The translations under genes were made by a program, and so were the position numbers. Shown in pieces: positions 61,404 through 64,000 of a stretch of 64,000 nt of DNA (position 1 is the stretch's first letter; each line of letters starts with the position of its first letter). This DNA is from an uncultured Prevotella sp. (GTDB taxonomy: Bacteria > Bacteroidota > Bacteroidia > Bacteroidales > Bacteroidaceae). The stretch is taken from assembly GCA_900314455.1 (NCBI GenBank), contig OMVI01000082.1, forward strand, positions 23,885-87,884. The letters run 5' to 3'. The notes below the pieces were generated by a model. That model was not told where the DNA came from. It saw only the letters and a program-made list of their open reading frames with translations, and ran no database searches.

Positions 61404-62765
61404 ATGGCAAACAAACTTTGGGAGAAGAATTTTGAGGTAAACAAGGAGATTGAAAGGTTCACCGTCAGCCGCGACCGTGATATGGATTTGTATCTCGCCA
61501 AGTACGATGTGCTCGGCTCTATGGCGCATATCACGATGCTGGAGTCAATAGGACTGCTGACAAAGGACGAACTGACGAAGCTACTTGCGGAACTGAAGAA
61601 CATCTACAAGGTGTGCGAAGAAGGCAAATTCGTCATTGAACCGGATGTCGAGGATGTACACTCACAAGTCGAGTTGATGCTGACCCGCAAGCTCGGCGAC
61701 ATCGGAAAGAAAATCCATTCGGGAAGAAGCCGCAACGACCAGGTGCTCGTCGACCTTAAACTCTTTACCCGCCACGAGATACAGGACATAGCTGAGCACG
61801 TGAAGATTCTCTTCGACGAGCTGATACAGAAGAGCAATCAGTACAAGGATGTGCTCATGCCGGGTTATACCCACATGCAGATAGCAATGCCGTCGAGCTT
61901 CGGGCTGTGGTTCGGCGCTTACGCTGAGTCGCTCGCCGACGACATGCTGTTCCTCCAGGCTGCTTACCGGATGACCAACAGGAATCCTTTGGGCTCGGCA
62001 GCGGGCTACGGCAGCTCGTTTCCGCTCAACCGCCAGATGACAACCGATTTGCTCGGCTTCGACACTATGGACTATAACGTGGTCTATGCGCAGATGGGAC
62101 GCGGCAAGATGGAGCGCAATGTGTCGTTCGCACTTGCTACAATAGCAGGTACCTTGGCAAAGATGGCGTACGATGCGTGCCTTATGAACTGCCAGAACTT
62201 CGGCTTCGTGAAACTGCCAAAGGAGTGCACGACAGGCTCAAGCATAATGCCGCACAAGAAGAACCCTGACGTTTTCGAGCTCATTCGTGCAAAATGCAAT
62301 AAGATACAAAGTCTTCCGACGCAGGTGACGCTCATCATGAACAATCTGCCAAGTGGCTATTTCCGTGACCTACAGGAAATCAAGGAGGTCTTCCTGCCTG
62401 CCTTCGGCGAACTGCGCGATTGTCTTCAGATGGCGGCTTACATCATAAACAAGATGGAAGTGAACGAGCACATACTGGATAATCCTATGTATGACCCGAT
62501 GTTCTCTGTCGAAGAGGTCAACAAGTTGGCTGCAAGTGGCACTCCGTTCCGCGACGCTTACAAGAAGGTTGGATTGGAAATCGAGGCCGGAACGTTCCAT
62601 GCTGACAAGAATATCCATCACACTCACGAGGGCTCAATTGGTAATCTGTGCAACGACCGCATACAGAAGCTGATGGACGAGAACCTCGGTGGCTTCCACT
62701 TTGAGCGTGCCGAGAATGCTGAGAAGAAGCTGTTGGCATCGGCATCGCCTTCTTCGGAAAAATAA
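61404..62765 (+). CDS. argH: Argininosuccinate lyase
   Basis: ArgH splits argininosuccinate to arginine and fumarate. From ATG 61404 the protein is 453 residues; the frame remains open 71 codons upstream but that part translates repeats, and GAGGAAGG lies just before this ATG. Family signatures: SGRSRNDQVLVDLKLFTRHE, PGYTHMQIAMPSSFGLWFGA, the signature loop GSSIMPHKKNPDVFELIRAK and a C-terminal HTHEGSIGNLCNDRI. No other arginine genes are nearby. Confidence 0.95.
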   Translation: MANKLWEKNFEVNKEIERFTVSRDRDMDLYLAKYDVLGSMAHITMLESIGLLTKDELTKLLAELKNIYKVCEEGKFVIEPDVEDVHSQVELMLTRKLGDIGKKIHSGRSRNDQVLVDLKLFTRHEIQDIAEHVKILFDELIQKSNQYKDVLMPGYTHMQIAMPSSFGLWFGAYAESLADDMLFLQAAYRMTNRNPLGSAAGYGSSFPLNRQMTTDLLGFDTMDYNVVYAQMGRGKMERNVSFALATIAGTLAKMAYDACLMNCQNFGFVKLPKECTTGSSIMPHKKNPDVFELIRAKCNKIQSLPTQVTLIMNNLPSGYFRDLQEIKEVFLPAFGELRDCLQMAAYIINKMEVNEHILDNPMYDPMFSVEEVNKLAASGTPFRDAYKKVGLEIEAGTFHADKNIHHTHEGSIGNLCNDRIQKLMDENLGGFHFERAENAEKKLLASASPSSEK

Positions 62766-62804
62766 AGAAAGAACTTATAAAATCCGCTATCACACATTCC
62801 TCTT

Positions 62805-62930
62805 TGCCATCCACTGCAGGGACGGTCCTGGTGGCTGTCCGCTTGCCTTACAAGGCAACTTTATATTAACTTCATTCGGTCTTTTGGCCGAACGGGCAAC
62901 TACAAGGGTCGCCCCTGCAGTGGATGATTG
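62805..62930. repeat. Family B palindrome, copy 6
   Basis: ATCCACTGCAGGGACGGTCC, TGGTGGCTGTCCGCTTGCC; right arm GGGCAACTACAAGGGTCGCC, CCTGCAGTGGAT. Central hairpins: GCCTTACAAGGC, and GGTCTTTTGGCC. It lies 40 bp after argH. Confidence 0.85.
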
Positions 62931-62957
62931 CGGATAGTCATCTAAATAAACATTGGA

Positions 62958-63578
62958 ATGAAACTGCGTCCATTTAATAAGTTAAAGACCCTATCACTAA
63001 CAAGACTAATCAAGCCCCTCCCGTTCGGGATGGGTATGGGGTGGGCTTTCCTTCTCATGCTCGCCTCATGCAGCGGAGACAGTCCTGTGAGCCGCCGGTT
63101 CCCATGTCATTTCACGTTTCATACCGAATGGCACCCGACGAGTATGATTGTGACGGCGATGAACACGAACAACAATTTCGTGAAAATATCCATGTCGACA
63201 TACAGTACTGCGTATGTGATAAACTCAGTCGACCGCCTAGACAAGAGGGAAAGCATCACTTTGACGAACGAAGTTGAGAACCGGGCTTTCAGCGGAGGCA
63301 TTTATCTCGGCGCGGGAGCCACCGGCGGGACGATAATCTTTGGACGGACTAACTTCAACGGACTAGTAGCTTGGGACGGACAGTGCCCGAATTGTGCCAC
63401 GTCATACACCACACGCTATCCGCTGCAATGGACTGACAACGCCACGGAGGTGCAATGCAACACGTGCCATCGCAAGTATTCGCTTGAGACGGGGGCTATT
63501 CTCGATGGTCCGAACGGCGACAGGCTGATGCAGTATATCGTGTCCTACAACGGCGCAGTGCTCGGAATAGGAAACTAA
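62958..63578 (+). CDS. Lipoprotein with a double-CxxC (Rieske/zinc-ribbon-like) domain and repeat-encoded signal segment
   Basis: The 206-residue protein has a signal of unusual composition: basic residues 1-18, then KPLPFGMGMGW (19-29) from a family A repeat, then the core AFLLMLASCSG with lipid Cys38. The C-terminal part carries CPNC (143-146) and CNTCHRKYSLETG (from 167), the spacing and YSLETGAILDGPNGDRL context of a Rieske-like fold. Cys replaces one or both His, so it may bind zinc or a rubredoxin-like iron rather than [2Fe-2S]. Role unknown; redox or structural. The gene is followed by the tRNA genes. Confidence 0.7.
   Translation: MKLRPFNKLKTLSLTRLIKPLPFGMGMGWAFLLMLASCSGDSPVSRRFPCHFTFHTEWHPTSMIVTAMNTNNNFVKISMSTYSTAYVINSVDRLDKRESITLTNEVENRAFSGGIYLGAGATGGTIIFGRTNFNGLVAWDGQCPNCATSYTTRYPLQWTDNATEVQCNTCHRKYSLETGAILDGPNGDRLMQYIVSYNGAVLGIGN
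63010..63047. repeat. Family A repeat inside the lipoprotein signal peptide
   Basis: TCAAGCCCCTCCCGTTCGGG, ATGGGTATGGGGTGGGC; in frame, ending just before the core codons CTTCTCATGCTCGCC. Confidence 0.85.
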
Positions 63579-63704
63579 AAGTGATGTGTAAAGTTACCAA
63601 GATACTTGACTTTGCAGACGACAGCCCTAAGAACGGCGTCTTACAGATAACGCCTGGATACAAATTTTCTTTATAATTGTAATTATATTGCACATTTTTG
63701 GTTT

Positions 63705-63744
63705 GCCCATTTCCCTACAGGTATGCTCGGGAAATGGGCTTTTT
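63705..63744 (+). terminator. Intrinsic terminator
   Basis: GCCCATTTCCC (63705-63715) pairs with GGGAAATGGGC (63729-63739), followed by TTTTT. The gap before it (63579-63704) holds only a 30-codon frame (see rejected items). Confidence 0.85.
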
Positions 63745-63776
63745 GGTATCCCGCAGTCAAAAAAATCTACTTTTCT

Positions 63777-63809
63777 TTTGCTCGTTCGGAGAAATAGCCT
63801 TATCTTTGC
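63777..63809 (+). promoter_or_regulatory. tRNA operon promoter
   Basis: TTTG (63777-63780), 20 bp, TATCTTTGC (63801-63809), 33 bp before the tRNA-Gly 5' end. Confidence 0.75.
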
Positions 63810-63842
63810 ACACGCTTATTGGCTTTCCTCGTGAAAGCTGAC

Positions 63843-63915
63843 GCGGCAATAGCTCAGTTGGTAGAGCGCGACCTTGCCAAGGTCGAGGTCGCGGGTCCGA
63901 GTCCCGTTTGCCGCT
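63843..63915 (+). tRNA. tRNA-Gly (anticodon GCC)
   Basis: Acceptor GCGGCAA with TTGCCGC, D-arm GCTC/GAGC, anticodon stem CGACC/GGTCG with loop TTGCCAA, T stem GCGGG/CCCGT (one G-T pair) and discriminator T. It is 73 nt long. No CCA is encoded (TCA follows). Confidence 0.96.
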
Positions 63916-63945
63916 CAAAGAAGTTCTTATTGACTTCCCGGGATT

Positions 63946-64000
63946 GCCGCAATGGTGGAATTGGTAGACACGAGGGACTTAAAATCCCTTGGCCAGAAAT
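63946..64000 (+). tRNA. tRNA-Leu (anticodon UAA), cut by the window edge
   Basis: Starts GCCGCAATGGTGGAATTGGT; anticodon stem AGGGA/TCCCT with loop CTTAAAA gives anticodon TAA. The long variable arm begins at the right edge and the 3' half is missing. Confidence 0.9.

Noticed and set aside
63584-63676. 30-codon frame (MCKVTKILDFADDSPKNGVL onward) after the lipoprotein gene
   Set aside because: Protein-like but without a clear ribosome-binding site or conservation evidence; too short to call.

Overview
The window reads as a chromosome segment of a Bacteroidales bacterium, most likely Prevotellaceae-like. Evidence: promoters of the Bacteroidota type (TTTG, 19-20 bp, TAnnTTTG); exported proteins whose signal peptides end in A-Q; two proteins ending in a type IX secretion (T9SS) sorting tail; a very long IspG; a C10 (interpain/SpeB-like) protease; and the Bacteroidota gene order DUF6089 - uppS - bamA - three skp/ompH - murI. 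No prophage, plasmid or complete insertion sequence was seen. The genes are mostly housekeeping.

Layout. 1-5.2 kb: the 3' end of a probable six-hairpin glycosidase, a repeat cluster, an orphan siderophore/cobalamin-type ABC ATPase with a leader terminator, greA with a second leader terminator, a HIT hydrolase and a highly folded non-coding stretch. 5.4-12.5 kb: two secreted T9SS cargo genes, a C10 protease and a 1569-residue multidomain surface protein. 12.7-17.6 kb: metK, DUF4271, hemD, rnpA, yidD, tyrS. 18-20.4 kb: a U32 (tRNA-hydroxylation-like) protein, sufE and a SpoU methyltransferase carrying an inserted repeat. 20.6-34.2 kb, minus strand: metG, an amidase lipoprotein, a small lipoprotein, a TonB-receptor-like barrel, ispG, purE, a PAP2-like membrane protein, rpoN, a conserved unknown and a sirtuin. 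34.4-40.6 kb: three FKBP isomerases, an Lrp regulator, a C26-M19 peptidase fusion and a glutaminyl cyclase. 41.4-49.8 kb: a DUF6242 lipoprotein and the outer-membrane assembly/murein operon. 49.8-59.7 kb: an SF1 helicase with a small partner, a MATE exporter, argS, an RNase H-like protein, ribD with an overlapping 47-residue gene, an Rpn-nuclease remnant and prmC-recX-comF. 59.8-63.6 kb: pyrE, an SRPBCC protein, argH and a double-CxxC lipoprotein. The window ends in tRNA-Gly(GCC) and a cut tRNA-Leu(UAA).

The most unusual content is repetitive. (1) Family A: about 26 copies of a 30-50 bp GC-rich palindromic element of the kind CCCCTCC-NNNN-GGAGGGG with a flanking half-site. Six loci carry it inside a protein-coding gene without breaking the frame (SpoU, IspG, DUF6089, BamA, RNase H, a lipoprotein), and three of these lie at the same place, just before the hydrophobic core of a signal peptide. 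(2) Family AT: five arrays, each of four 16-17 bp units built from TTTTTAATTTATTTTT or its complement, at a 21-23 bp period, with unit orientation shuffled between copies. (3) Family B: six copies or half-copies of a 45-180 bp imperfect palindrome (CACTGCAGGGGCGGCCC type). The families cluster with one another in the longer intergenic gaps.

Genes that work together: BamA, three Skp-like chaperones, UppS and MurI for envelope building; glutaminyl cyclase with the many exported proteins that would start with Gln after signal cleavage; the T9SS protease and surface protein; HemD, SufE and U32 for haem and Fe-S chemistry. Family names and numbers are recalled from knowledge of the families; no database was searched.
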